From CAVVUC01 sp963751395 (GTDB lineage Bacteria > Verrucomicrobiota > Verrucomicrobiia > Chthoniobacterales > Chthoniobacteraceae), in the NCBI GenBank assembly GCA_963751395.1, contig CAVVUC010000001.1, positions 124,001 to 188,000 on the forward strand: DNA of 64,000 nt. Reading direction: 5' to 3'. The translations under genes and the position numbers were made by a program. Positions 27,426-36,103 of the stretch are shown piece by piece. The notes below the pieces were generated by a model. It had not been told where the DNA came from. It did no database searches and saw only the letters and a program-made list of their open reading frames with translations. Numbering within the stretch: the first letter of the stretch is position 1; each line of letters opens with the position of its first letter.

Positions 27426-28286
27426 ATGCCACCGATCTCACTAGCTGTTTGTGTCCACCGAGAGCGTGAACTCCTAAAACGCCTCCTGGAAAATGCTGCG
27501 GGTTGTTATGACGATCTTTTGGTCGTCCATGACGGGCCGGATACGAATGGACTACGTGAGGTCGTCGAAGCAGCAGGAGGTCGGTTTTTCGAAAGACCTC
27601 GAGCTTTTCAACAGGAACCACACTGGCCATTTGCATGGGGCGCTGCAGAAAACAACTGGATCCTCCGATTGGATGCGGATGAGTTTCCAAGCAAGGAACT
27701 CAAAGCGTGGCTGAAGGAATTCCGTGAAAGTCCCGAACCCGATTCCGGCATTTCCGGCTACACATGCATCTGGCCGCTGTGGGACGGCAAGCGTGCGGTG
27801 ACGAAGAAATGGCCCGCTGGCAGGGTTTTCCTGTTTCACCGGGAACGTGTGCGCTTTTTCGGAATGGCTGAGCAGACTCCGATTCCAGACGAATGCTATC
27901 AGCCTGTTGATCGCGTCTTGTGCCATCAACCCCCGCGTGGGTTATCAGGCATCGCGAATACCCTCTTCCGGCGCCAGGCTTACCACTGGCGGCGGGCTAT
28001 TATCAATTCGCTCCTTGGCAAACCAACCGAGCTTCAGTGCTGGCGGTGGGCAGATCCGAACTGGCCGACTTCTTGGGAAAGCATCCGCCAACATCCGTGG
28101 CGTTCGGGCCTGTTTCGGCTCGTGTGGTTTCCGCTCTGCAACGCACGTGCTCAATGGAAAAATGAGCGGAAGATCATTTCCGGCGATATTATCACCCCCG
28201 GCCTGAATCATTTTCTGATCTGCATCGGGTATTGGTGGCAAAGCAGAATTCTGCGACATCGTTCCGCTCGGAAAATCACCCGGTAG
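27426..28286 (+). CDS. GT2-type glycosyltransferase
   Basis: 286 aa. The GT-A fold begins ISLAVCVHRERELLKRLLE, has a short VVHDGPDTNG loop, and the metal-binding LRLDADEFPS motif. It resembles the WaaE/KdtX-like branch that adds sugars to core or capsule oligosaccharides. The last four codons enter a REP copy (28282 on). The acceptor cannot be told from the sequence. Confidence 0.75.
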   Translation: MPPISLAVCVHRERELLKRLLENAAGCYDDLLVVHDGPDTNGLREVVEAAGGRFFERPRAFQQEPHWPFAWGAAENNWILRLDADEFPSKELKAWLKEFRESPEPDSGISGYTCIWPLWDGKRAVTKKWPAGRVFLFHRERVRFFGMAEQTPIPDECYQPVDRVLCHQPPRGLSGIANTLFRRQAYHWRRAIINSLLGKPTELQCWRWADPNWPTSWESIRQHPWRSGLFRLVWFPLCNARAQWKNERKIISGDIITPGLNHFLICIGYWWQSRILRHRSARKITR

Positions 28287-28348
28287 GCACGGCGTCCTCG
28301 CCGTCCCTGATCAGGAAGCACAGGGACGCCGGGGACGGCATCCCTACC
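28282..28348 (+). repeat. RAYT-linked REP palindrome, copy 2
   Basis: GGTAGGCACGGCGTCCTCGC on the left pairs with GGACGGCATCCCTACC on the right. It lies between the GT2 and the next glycosyltransferase gene and supplies the GT2 stop codon. Confidence 0.82.
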
Positions 28349-28402
28349 GTTCGCCCTGCCGGAAAAGCTGGCCATATCCTTTGAGGATGGTATCTCGGGA
28401 AG

Positions 28403-29656
28403 ATGTCATTTCCACGGCTTCTCGTCGCCACGGAATTTCCGCCGAACGCCTCGGGCGGCGGACCGGCCGTCGTCCGCCAGATGCTCAAGGACTGGCCGGC
28501 GGAACAGTTGACCTGGTGGAGTTGCTTGCCGGAGAGCGACCAACGCTTTGGCCAGAAAACGTCCTCCCATCATGTCGCGCTGATGCCGGAGAAGCTGCGC
28601 CCGCACATTCGTTTCTCACAAATAAAATCAGCCCTGCTCGAGACGTTCTGGGTGCCGTGGGCGGCCCGGCATTTCCGCAAGACCGTGGAAGCCGAAAGAC
28701 CGGAGGCCATCTGGGTGATTCCGCACGACTGGTCGATTCTGCCGATCAGCAGGGCGATAGGGACGCCGTCCCCGGCGTCCCTGATTAAGATGGGGACAAC
28801 GGGGACGTTGTCCCTACCGTACCATGTCAGCATGCATGACTACGTGGATGTGCATAACGCTCCCAAGCGATTCGGAATTGAAAGATGCGCGCGTCTTGTA
28901 AAGAGTTGCGACGCTGTTTACTCAGGCGCATTGACCACAGATGCCATTTCAAAGGAAATGGCAGCAGACTTGGAGCAGCGAACAGGAAAAGCAGCCAGCG
29001 GGATTATTCGGTACGGGATTGAAGCGACCAGAATCGAGGAGTTGACCGCCAGAAAATTCAACGCACGTAAGGACGCCATTCGTGTTGGATACGCGGGCTC
29101 GATTCTGGTGGAAAAGGAGTTCTCTCTTTTTGTGCAGGCGCTGCGCAAGGCTAGGGAGGTAATAGCCAAACCGATTCACCTCTACCTTTTTGGTGCGAAT
29201 CCGTTTTCCAGCAAGCCTTGGTTTGACAGTTCTTGGATGGTTGAGAAGGGAAACCTGCCTGAGTTCGAACTCTACAAGGAACTGGAGCAGTGCGACTGGG
29301 GCTTTTCTCCCATGTCCCTGACAGACGATGATTCGCGCTACAACCGGTTCAGTTTCCCCACCAAATTCATCACCTACCTCGCGGCGGGTCTGCCGGTGAT
29401 CACGCTCGGGCATCCCGAAAGCAGCGTGGTGAAAATGGCGCGCAGTTACGATGTCGGCTTGTGTTCCAGCACCACGGACCCCGAAGCGCTTTCCGGTCAA
29501 CTGCGCGCGGCGCTTTCCGATCCCGACCCGTGGGAACATTTCAAGGGTGAAATCCTCCGCTGCGCCCAAACCGAATTCAACGCGGAAAAAATGCGCCGCA
29601 AACTTTACGAGTGCCTCGGTAGGGACGCCGTACCCGGCGTCCCTAGCTTTCAATGA
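28403..29656 (+). CDS. GT4-like glycosyltransferase with an in-frame REP insertion
   Basis: 417 aa. The start MSFPRLLVATEFPPNASGGG is a typical GT-B N-terminus, and the C-terminal half has VGYAGSILVEKEF and FPTKFITYLAAGLPVITLG. About residues 118-139 (GTPSPASLIKMGTTGTLSLP) are translated from a whole REP copy at 28756-28818. It sits between HDWSILPISRA and YHVSMHDYVDVHN, which would otherwise join naturally. The last residues (RDAVPGVPSFQ) also come from a REP copy. The repeat is 63 bases long, so the frame is kept. Whether the enzyme still works is uncertain. Confidence 0.78.
   Translation: MSFPRLLVATEFPPNASGGGPAVVRQMLKDWPAEQLTWWSCLPESDQRFGQKTSSHHVALMPEKLRPHIRFSQIKSALLETFWVPWAARHFRKTVEAERPEAIWVIPHDWSILPISRAIGTPSPASLIKMGTTGTLSLPYHVSMHDYVDVHNAPKRFGIERCARLVKSCDAVYSGALTTDAISKEMAADLEQRTGKAASGIIRYGIEATRIEELTARKFNARKDAIRVGYAGSILVEKEFSLFVQALRKAREVIAKPIHLYLFGANPFSSKPWFDSSWMVEKGNLPEFELYKELEQCDWGFSPMSLTDDDSRYNRFSFPTKFITYLAAGLPVITLGHPESSVVKMARSYDVGLCSSTTDPEALSGQLRAALSDPDPWEHFKGEILRCAQTEFNAEKMRRKLYECLGRDAVPGVPSFQ
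28756..28818 (+). repeat. RAYT-linked REP palindrome, copy 3, inside a CDS
   Basis: GATAGGGACGCCGTCCCCGG on the left, with GGGACGTTGTCCCTACC on the right. It lies wholly within the glycosyltransferase frame and adds about 21 codons. Confidence 0.85.
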
Positions 29657-29740
29657 TTGAATGGGGGACAGCGTTGAATGGGGACAGCGAGGACGCTGTC
29701 CCTACCGTGGATCGGTAGGGACGCCGTACCCGGCGTCCCT
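29618..29740 (+). repeat. RAYT-linked REP copies 4 and 5
   Basis: A full inverted pair (29618-29706: GGTAGGGACGCCGTACCCGG to GGACGCTGTCCCTACCG) is followed at 29714 by a single left arm (GGTAGGGACGCCGTACCC) next to the 3' end of the RAYT gene. Together with 30260-30331 they bracket the RAYT gene. Confidence 0.88.
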
Positions 29741-29743
29741 GAT

Positions 29744-30217
29744 TTACCAGCGAAGAACATTCATCTCTCCCTGGTAAGGCCAGTCATCGGGATGGTCCAC
29801 GAAGCCCTCCCTCACGGGATTATTCCGGACGTACTCCCATTTCTGGGCATAACTCTCCTGCCGTCGCAGGCGGCGATGCCAGCTCAATCGCTGCCATCCG
29901 CCGGTGCCGGGCAGGTTCAACTTGCTGAAATTGCGTTTCCAGTAGGAAACCCATACATCGAGAGAAAACTGCAAATCCGACGGTGCGCAGAAGAGGTGCA
30001 GGTGATCTGGCATCAGGACATAACGTCCGACCATCCACGCGGCGGCATTGGTCCAACAATTTTGCAAGGCCCGGTGAACCCCGGCCTCTGCGAGCCAGCG
30101 TTCCTTGTTTTTCGTGCAAATCGTCACAAACACGATCGTCGGTTCCGACAGGGAAATGAACACCTCCTGGTCCGGGGATTTCCTTCCGGGACCTGAAGGA
30201 AGGCGTTCATCTATCAT
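29744..30217 (-). CDS. REP-associated tyrosine transposase (RAYT, Y1/TnpA-like)
   Basis: 157 aa. The HUH metal site is PDHLHLF in GRYVLMPDHLHLFCA. The catalytic Tyr is in AQKWEYVRNNPVREG, and the C-terminal DWPYQGEMNVLRW is the usual RAYT tail. RAYTs are single-copy, host-associated HUH nucleases that cut REP palindromes, and REP copies flank this gene on both sides. ATG 30217 is chosen over an upstream TTG. The protein looks intact, so it may still act on the surrounding repeats. Confidence 0.92.
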   Translation of the reverse strand: MIDERLPSGPGRKSPDQEVFISLSEPTIVFVTICTKNKERWLAEAGVHRALQNCWTNAAAWMVGRYVLMPDHLHLFCAPSDLQFSLDVWVSYWKRNFSKLNLPGTGGWQRLSWHRRLRRQESYAQKWEYVRNNPVREGFVDHPDDWPYQGEMNVLRW

Positions 30218-30259
30218 TAGAAAAGTCAACTTTGGTTGTCGGCCCGCGTCCAGTCAAAA

Positions 30260-30331
30260 GGTAGGGACGCCGTACCCGGCGTCCCTGATTTTCTTTGATT
30301 GAATGGGGACAGCGAGGACGCTGTCCCTACC
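30260..30331 (+). repeat. RAYT-linked REP palindrome, copy 6
   Basis: Left arm GGTAGGGACGCCGTACCCGG and right arm GACAGCGAGGACGCTGTCCC. Its right edge overlaps the end of the minus-strand GT4 gene and provides that gene's TAG stop codon. Confidence 0.88.
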
Positions 30332-31475
30332 GCCGCAGGATCTTCTCGTAATTCGCCCTGACCTTTTCGCCGTAGGCCTCCCAGGAAAACGCCTTGGCGC
30401 GGACGGCGGCCCGCTGGCCGCGCTGAAAGGTGTTCTCGCGATCCGCCCTGGCTTCCGTCAGAGCCTCGCAAAGCGCATCCACGTCGCTGGCCGGGATCAC
30501 CCAGCCTTCGGGCGAGCCGGGCGTGAAGAAATCTTCCGCACAAGTGCGCGGCGTGGTCACAATCGGAAGCCCGCATGCCGCCGCTTCCACAATGACCATC
30601 GCAAACCCGTCTTCGAGGGATGGCAGGACCATGACGTCGCAGCTTCTATACAGCTCCGCCAATTCGCGGTGATGCCGCCAAGGTTCCAAAACAAGGTTGT
30701 CAGGCTTGTCTTTGAAGAGGTGTGTCGTTTCCGGTGTTGGCTTGCCTACCCAGTGGAGTTCGGCATCGCGCCAGCCGAGTTTTTTCCACGCCTCCATCAG
30801 CACACGCGCACCTTTTCGAAGATTGACCCCGGAAGAACAGATAACCTTGAACGGCTGATCAAACGATGGAGCTGTCTTCGCCTTGAACAGAGAAATATCG
30901 GCTCCGTAGGGCGCAATGATCAGTTTTTCGGGAGGGCAGCCGCGCTCGATAAAGGTCCTTTTCACAAACGTGCTCGGAATTTGAATGAAATCAGCTTCGG
31001 CGAACTCCTGCTTGATTAGATTCCTGTAAACCTCTGGGAATAAAGAGTAGCTCAGCCCGTTCTTGGAATACTCTTCAACAAGCACTTCGTGTTGGAAATC
31101 CGTATGGCTCGAACCACATTCGATGACTGTGAGGATGCCCATCGACCTCGCTTTCCGGCCCGCGTCCAGACCAAATCCGGAGAGATAGCTGATGGCGGAT
31201 GCTTCGGGGGAAACCTTGGATGTGAACCATTTGTCGAAGATGCGGCAGAGCACGTAATAACTGCGATTGTGGAAATTGATCGCAGGATACATCTTGGTGA
31301 GTTGAAGAGGATAATGCAGCGCCGGATTGTTGCAGCTCTTCAGGCCGGGGTTGGGTGCCGGTTTCTTAAGTGACCAGGTCGAATAAAGTTCGGTGTCGGC
31401 AATGGGTGCCAGCGCCCTCTGCAAATGGGGCATCCAAAAGAGATCCAAACTGCCCAGTTGAACCAGGTTCTTCAT
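30327..31475 (-). CDS. GT4 glycosyltransferase
   Basis: 382 aa. C-terminal GT-B domain blocks are clear: APYGADISLFKAK, VICSSGVNLRKGARVL, and the donor-binding SLEDGFAMVIVEAAACGLPI. The N-terminal half is atypical but has the YLSGFGLDAGRKARSMG helix region. It is encoded on the minus strand, opposite most of the cluster, with the methyltransferase gene 27 bases upstream, so the two probably share a transcript. The stop codon is inside a REP copy, so the original C-terminus may have differed slightly. Confidence 0.85.
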   Translation of the reverse strand: MKNLVQLGSLDLFWMPHLQRALAPIADTELYSTWSLKKPAPNPGLKSCNNPALHYPLQLTKMYPAINFHNRSYYVLCRIFDKWFTSKVSPEASAISYLSGFGLDAGRKARSMGILTVIECGSSHTDFQHEVLVEEYSKNGLSYSLFPEVYRNLIKQEFAEADFIQIPSTFVKRTFIERGCPPEKLIIAPYGADISLFKAKTAPSFDQPFKVICSSGVNLRKGARVLMEAWKKLGWRDAELHWVGKPTPETTHLFKDKPDNLVLEPWRHHRELAELYRSCDVMVLPSLEDGFAMVIVEAAACGLPIVTTPRTCAEDFFTPGSPEGWVIPASDVDALCEALTEARADRENTFQRGQRAAVRAKAFSWEAYGEKVRANYEKILRR

Positions 31476-31502
31476 TTCACGGGATGAGAGAAAAGAAACG
31501 TG

Positions 31503-32237
31503 TCAATTCTTGGCTGTGGCATCCTGGTGGCGGATTGCGCACAGCAGAACGTGACTACAGGTGAGCAGGGGATGCAGCCAACTGGCAGGTCCAGCGGGCT
31601 TGAGCGGGATCATAAAGACAGAATCCGCCCACTGGCTTAGGAGCTCGTACGAATCATAAACGCTGTACGAGTAGGAGATGCCGTCCTCTTCACTTTGATT
31701 GTATCCGCGGCCTTTCGTCATGATCCAGAATCCCAGGTTGAAGACCCCAAGCTTCCACCAGATCAGTTTTGTAAGGCGCCACCACATGGGTCCCCTGCCA
31801 AAGCGGTTTTCATCCGACACAAAGACCGCATGGCGGGCAACACGTATCATTTCCGCCACGACCTTCTCCGGCTCCTTGACGTGATGGAGGACGGCAGACT
31901 CGCAGGCGGCATCGAAATGTTGGTCTGGAAAAGGAAGGTTCTGGCCTTCTCCGCAGTGAAGCAAATCGGATGAGATCCCGTGTTTCTCCCTGGCGACATC
32001 GAGGAGTTCTTTTACCGGCTCGATTCCCTGCACGTCAAAGCCTTCACGCAAGAGAAAGCGAACCCCCCGTCCGCTACCACAACCGACGTCAATCACGTTC
32101 TTGATCCCATACTGCCTGCACAGGGCCGCTACGTACCGAAGAGCAAGGCCGTGCTCATCCTGCTCGGAAATCAGGGTATCGTATTCCGCCGCAGTGCTGC
32201 GGTAATGTTCACGCTGTTTTTGCGTATCCTTTTCCAT
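31503..32237 (-). CDS. class I SAM-dependent methyltransferase
   Basis: 244 aa. Motif I is VIDVGCGSGRGVRFLLREG, motif II is GIEPVKELLDVAREKHG, and motif IV/V shows FPDQHFDAACESAVLHHVKE. It belongs to the UbiE/type-11 group. The C-terminus has two hydrophobic stretches. In this context it probably methylates a sugar or glycolipid, but the target cannot be read from the sequence. It is divergent to the next GT4 gene, with 67 bases between starts. Confidence 0.85.
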   Translation of the reverse strand: MEKDTQKQREHYRSTAAEYDTLISEQDEHGLALRYVAALCRQYGIKNVIDVGCGSGRGVRFLLREGFDVQGIEPVKELLDVAREKHGISSDLLHCGEGQNLPFPDQHFDAACESAVLHHVKEPEKVVAEMIRVARHAVFVSDENRFGRGPMWWRLTKLIWWKLGVFNLGFWIMTKGRGYNQSEEDGISYSYSVYDSYELLSQWADSVFMIPLKPAGPASWLHPLLTCSHVLLCAIRHQDATAKN

Positions 32238-32304
32238 GTCGATAGAGGGCTAGCTTTACTTTCATTGTTATCCAACCCTAAAGTGCGTCCCCCTGCGGGC
32301 AAAG

Positions 32305-33510
32305 ATGAAAGTTTCTCAATATCCAATGAACAAAGTCGATGTGGTGGTGGAACGGCAGTGGCACATCGGCCCGCACGCCGCCGCCCTGGCAAAGATGCGG
32401 TGTCTCGGACGCGTTTACGGCGGGTTTCCGGCCTATCGCTACCGGGCGCTTGGGATCGATGAAAAATTTCTGCGGACGAACTGCCTGCCCGCAGTTTGGA
32501 ACCAGGTGGCAGGCAGCATGAAGCTCCGGCAGTGGACGGCGGATGCGCCGAAAATTCTCGCGCGTTGGGTGGCCGGACAGAAAGACCTGAGCCGCTACAT
32601 CAACTGTTACTCGACGGTTTACCGCCACTTGTTCCCGATCTTGTCGCATCGGAAGCATATCCTGATTCTCGAACGCGGCTCGACGCATCCCGAGGAGTTT
32701 TTCGAGCGGATAAACCGGGGGCTTCTTGAAAGCGGGCTTCCTCGCCGGGCGGACCTCCCGGCCGGGGTGCAGGAGGAAATCGAAGCCGGAAAGCTGGCGC
32801 ACTTTATCGTCGCCGGGAGCCGGATGATTTGCGATTCCTACGTGAACCGGGGCCATGCGCCTGAGCGGGTGCTGCTGATTCCCTACGCGGTGAATCACGA
32901 ATTTTTCCGCTTTCAGGAACGCAGCCCGCGCAAAGGCCCGATCAAGATCGCCTGCGTCGGCATCATCGGAGTCCGCAAAGGACTGCCGAGGCTCCTGAAG
33001 ATTGCGGATTGGGCCGGGAAAGCAGGCATTCCGGTGGAAATCCATTTGGTGGGCCCGCTGGAGGCCGAGGCGCATCCGCTTCTTGCGCAGGCCGGTTCCA
33101 ATGTCCTGGCGATGGGCGTGAAAAAGGGTGACGAACTTGTGCGCGAATTCCACGACTGCGACTTGTATTGCCTGCCTTCCTACGAGGAAGGGTTCGGCAT
33201 CTCGGTGCTTGAGGCGATGAGCACCGGCATCCCGGCGATTGTCAGCAACGACACCGGCGGACGGGAGGCGATCACGCACGGAGTGGACGGGCTGATTTTG
33301 CACGGTTTCAATGAGGGGGAATTCGATGATGCATTGAGGCCGCTGCTGGAAAGCGCAGCGCGCCGGGTTGAGATGGGCGCGGCGGCAAGGCGGAAGATCG
33401 AAAGCGGCTACACGCTGGCGCATTACGAGGCCCGGCTGATTTCGGAATATCAGCGCATGTTAGACATCGTGGAGGCCGCCGGAGGAAACCCAACCCCTGC
33501 ATGGAGATAG
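32305..33510 (+). CDS. GT4 glycosyltransferase
   Basis: 401 aa. The N-terminal domain has VVVERQWHIGPHAAALAKM and the C-terminal domain has IACVGIIGVRKGLPRLL, PSYEEGFGISVLEAMSTGIP and SNDTGGREAITHGVDG. These are hallmarks of retaining GT-B enzymes of family 4. A second in-frame ATG eight codons in (MNKVDVVV) is a possible start. Which sugar is transferred is unknown. Confidence 0.88.
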   Translation: MKVSQYPMNKVDVVVERQWHIGPHAAALAKMRCLGRVYGGFPAYRYRALGIDEKFLRTNCLPAVWNQVAGSMKLRQWTADAPKILARWVAGQKDLSRYINCYSTVYRHLFPILSHRKHILILERGSTHPEEFFERINRGLLESGLPRRADLPAGVQEEIEAGKLAHFIVAGSRMICDSYVNRGHAPERVLLIPYAVNHEFFRFQERSPRKGPIKIACVGIIGVRKGLPRLLKIADWAGKAGIPVEIHLVGPLEAEAHPLLAQAGSNVLAMGVKKGDELVREFHDCDLYCLPSYEEGFGISVLEAMSTGIPAIVSNDTGGREAITHGVDGLILHGFNEGEFDDALRPLLESAARRVEMGAAARRKIESGYTLAHYEARLISEYQRMLDIVEAAGGNPTPAWR

Positions 33511-33869
33511 CGACGGTCTGCATCCGCAGATTACGCGGATTCACGCAGATTTCTGAAAGACTCAGGCAGATGGAGCAGTTGACAATAGTCGCTTCCACTT
33601 GCAGCCGCGTCATGCTGAGGAACGAAGCATCCCACAAGCAATGACCCCGGCTCTTTGTTTGTGGGATTGAGCCGCCCTCCTCCGCCCCGGCTCGGTCTTC
33701 GATTCCTCACTGCGTTCGGAATGACTCCGCTTCGGAGTCGTTGGACAGTTCGGAAAATTGTTTTGGCGCCCGCTCCAACACCGCTCTTGCAAAGCTTTAC
33801 CCCGGGAGCCCTATATTGATCTTTAATCTGCGGACGCTCTGTTCTTGAAACTGCCCTGATTCTTCCCTT
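33511..33869. other. intergenic gap with dispersed short repeats
   Basis: No gene is visible. The stretch contains CGCAGATTACGCGGATTCAC and CATGCTGAGGAACGAAGCAT, and the GGATTCACGCAGATTT block. Such tracts commonly recur between genes in related genomes. A GC-rich hairpin region lies around 33660-33740 (GATTCCTCACTGCGTTCGGA). Confidence 0.45.
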
Positions 33870-35048
33870 GTGAAAATTGCCATTCTCGTCGTCGATGCCA
33901 ATGAAGTCGCGTTTGAAAACGTGGGCCGGCTTGGCCTGCCAAGCCCCGTCGTGCATCCGGCGGTGCAGGCGCTGTTCGATGCCCTGGCCAGACGAAACGA
34001 TCACGATTACTTCGTGCTTTATGGAAGGAATGAGGCACGCGAGGCGAAGACCCGGCGGGATGGAAGCCTGACCTACATCGGCGTTCCTTCCCCGAAGCTT
34101 CATCTGCCGGGTTTGTCAAAAGGCTACTGGGGGCGGTTCCGGGCGCTGAGGAGTTTTCTGCGCGATCTCCAGCCGGACATCGTGCATGCGCAGGGCACCG
34201 AAAGGGAAAGCGGCATGGTCGTCGTGCATTGCGGACGGCCCGGCGTGATCACGTTGCACGGAAATTTCCGGGAGCTGAAAAAGGTCTATCGCTCCAAGCC
34301 GGGAAGCTACATCTGGCTGAATGCCCATCTTGAAACCCATGTGCTCAAGAGAGTGCATGGAATCTTTTGCATCTCGCGCTATGTCCGGGAGATTACGCGC
34401 TCATTCGGGAAACCGCAGTTCCTGATTCCAAATCCAGTGCGCCCGGAATTTCTCTCCGCCCCTCGCCCCGCACGGGATGAAACATTGCGCCATGTCTGCT
34501 GCATGGGGACACTGGATGAAAGGAAGCGACCGCAATTCATCCTCGAAGCCTGCATCCCGCTGTGGAAGCGCGGATTGGAATTCACGCTCCACATTTACGG
34601 CCGCGCCGAAGGCAGCTACTACGAAACCATGCGCCGGCTGGCGGATGAGTGGATGCAGCAGGAGAGGGTTGTTTTTGAAGGGTTCACTCCCGATCCGCTG
34701 GATGCCTTGCTCCATTCCGATGTGATGGTCAGTGCCTCCGTGGAGGAAAGCTTCGGCATGAATGTGCTGGAGGCCATGGCGGCCGGCACCCCGGTTGTTG
34801 CCCCCCGGGTCGGTGGAATTCTGGATATCGTCGAGGAGGAAAAATCCGGCCTGCTTTTTGACGCGAACAGGATCGGGGAATGCACCGAACAGATTTGTCG
34901 TTTGCTCGAGGACAACAGCCTCTGGGAGAAAATCTCGCGGGCAGGCCGGGAGCGGAGTGCCCGGCTGTTTTCACCTCAAGTCGTCGCAGCAGAAACCGTG
35001 AAGGCCTACGAAGCCGTGCTCCAGTCCATCGCGGTGGGAAGACGCTGA
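33870..35048 (+). CDS. GT4 glycosyltransferase
   Basis: 392 aa from a GTG start. DIVHAQGTERESG is the acceptor-site block, VCCMGTLDERKRPQFILEA the start of the donor domain, and ASVEESFGMNVLEAMAAGTP the E-x7-E nucleotide-sugar motif. RVGGILDIVEEEKSGLLFD follows. It is probably one of the sugar-adding steps of the repeat unit. No ATG is available near the start of homology. Confidence 0.88.
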   Translation: MKIAILVVDANEVAFENVGRLGLPSPVVHPAVQALFDALARRNDHDYFVLYGRNEAREAKTRRDGSLTYIGVPSPKLHLPGLSKGYWGRFRALRSFLRDLQPDIVHAQGTERESGMVVVHCGRPGVITLHGNFRELKKVYRSKPGSYIWLNAHLETHVLKRVHGIFCISRYVREITRSFGKPQFLIPNPVRPEFLSAPRPARDETLRHVCCMGTLDERKRPQFILEACIPLWKRGLEFTLHIYGRAEGSYYETMRRLADEWMQQERVVFEGFTPDPLDALLHSDVMVSASVEESFGMNVLEAMAAGTPVVAPRVGGILDIVEEEKSGLLFDANRIGECTEQICRLLEDNSLWEKISRAGRERSARLFSPQVVAAETVKAYEAVLQSIAVGRR

Positions 35049-35368
35049 TGCCTTAATTGACGCAGCGGTTCTGAGATTGTCATGACCCTGTGGATGCCGT
35101 TTTCCCTTTGGATCGGTATCAATGTCCCAAGTAGGCAAACTTGGATTATTTCGAGGAGTTAACTCGATCCCAAGTTCGCGACTCATCATCGGTCGAGCTC
35201 TCATGGCAGTTACGAGGTAAATCGGGTGGAAAGAAAATTGGACTGGCGCAACGGCAATGGCAGATCAGGCTTCATGTGGTTTCCGGAAAGAGTTCTCGGC
35301 GGCAGGCGAAAAAGAGCGGGAGTCGTTTTCACCCAATCAACGGGTTGATGATTGGAGATGGCAGGGGA
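35049..35368. other. intergenic gap, nothing recognised
   Basis: About 320 bases between convergent genes. An open frame crosses it, but it has no recognisable similarity and unusual composition. No strong hairpin or repeat was found. Confidence 0.4.
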
Positions 35369-35968
35369 TCAATCGGAACCGGTATCAAACGAGCGAATGA
35401 TCCGGGCTGGATTGCCCGCAGCCAAGCAGTTATTCGGGATACTCGCCGTCACGACGCTTCCTGCGCCAATCACAGATCCGTTGCCAATCCTTACTCCCTT
35501 CAAAATAATACTTCTGGCACCGACAAAGACATCAGTGCCAATCTCCACCGGCGCAACACGCATCGGCAGTCCTTTTCCGAGCGGGATGCCATGAAAGTCG
35601 GAGTCGATTATCAGGCACTCGGCACCGATCAGCGTGTTTTCGCCGATGGTGATCTTCTCATGACAAGAGATTACCGAGTTGCTGACTCCCGCTCCTTTCT
35701 TGATAATCACCCGGGCATGTGGAGTTTTTGTCACGATGCTCAAGCGACGGGCGGGCGCGAGCGGATTAAGCCGTGACCAAGAACAAAGCGTGACGCTGTC
35801 TTCAATTACAACGGTGGAACCTTTTGCCAGCAGCAGTTCAGGAAGGCCGTGCAGCCAGACTTCCTTGCCGATTTTTACGCCGTGGCATTTAAGAACAATA
35901 CGAAGAAGATGGCTCAAGATTCTGAGTGCAGCTAATTTCATGATGTTGGCTTTGGCGTCTGAAATCAT
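35369..35968 (-). CDS. left-handed beta-helix acyltransferase
   Basis: 199 aa. Hexapeptide repeats run through the C-terminal half: ITIGENTLIGAECLI, VEIGTDVFVGARSIILKGVR, IGNGSVIGAGSVVTA. The DSDFHGI loop holds the probable catalytic His. It ends in the family-typical NNCLAAGNPARII. Such enzymes acetylate sugars. Together with the methyltransferases this suggests a decorated polymer. An internal start at MKLAALRI (35941) is possible. Confidence 0.85.
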   Translation of the reverse strand: MISDAKANIMKLAALRILSHLLRIVLKCHGVKIGKEVWLHGLPELLLAKGSTVVIEDSVTLCSWSRLNPLAPARRLSIVTKTPHARVIIKKGAGVSNSVISCHEKITIGENTLIGAECLIIDSDFHGIPLGKGLPMRVAPVEIGTDVFVGARSIILKGVRIGNGSVIGAGSVVTASIPNNCLAAGNPARIIRSFDTGSD

Positions 35969-36103
35969 ACGCTCCCAAATATTCCATTGGCAATTGAAGA
36001 ATCGGGGGGCTAATTACTTCAGGGTGGCTGTTGAAATTAAGATTTATGGCCTTCTCTTGCTTGGTGGCGACACGGAAGAGATACGCGATCCGACCCAAAG
36101 AAA

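Noticed and set aside
25126..30331. Repeated palindromes considered as CRISPR
   Set aside because: Spacing is irregular (hundreds to thousands of bases), copies are palindromic and linked to a RAYT.
35141..35776. 211-codon plus-strand frame over the acyltransferase gene
   Set aside because: The minus strand has clear hexapeptide repeats and the family C-terminus.
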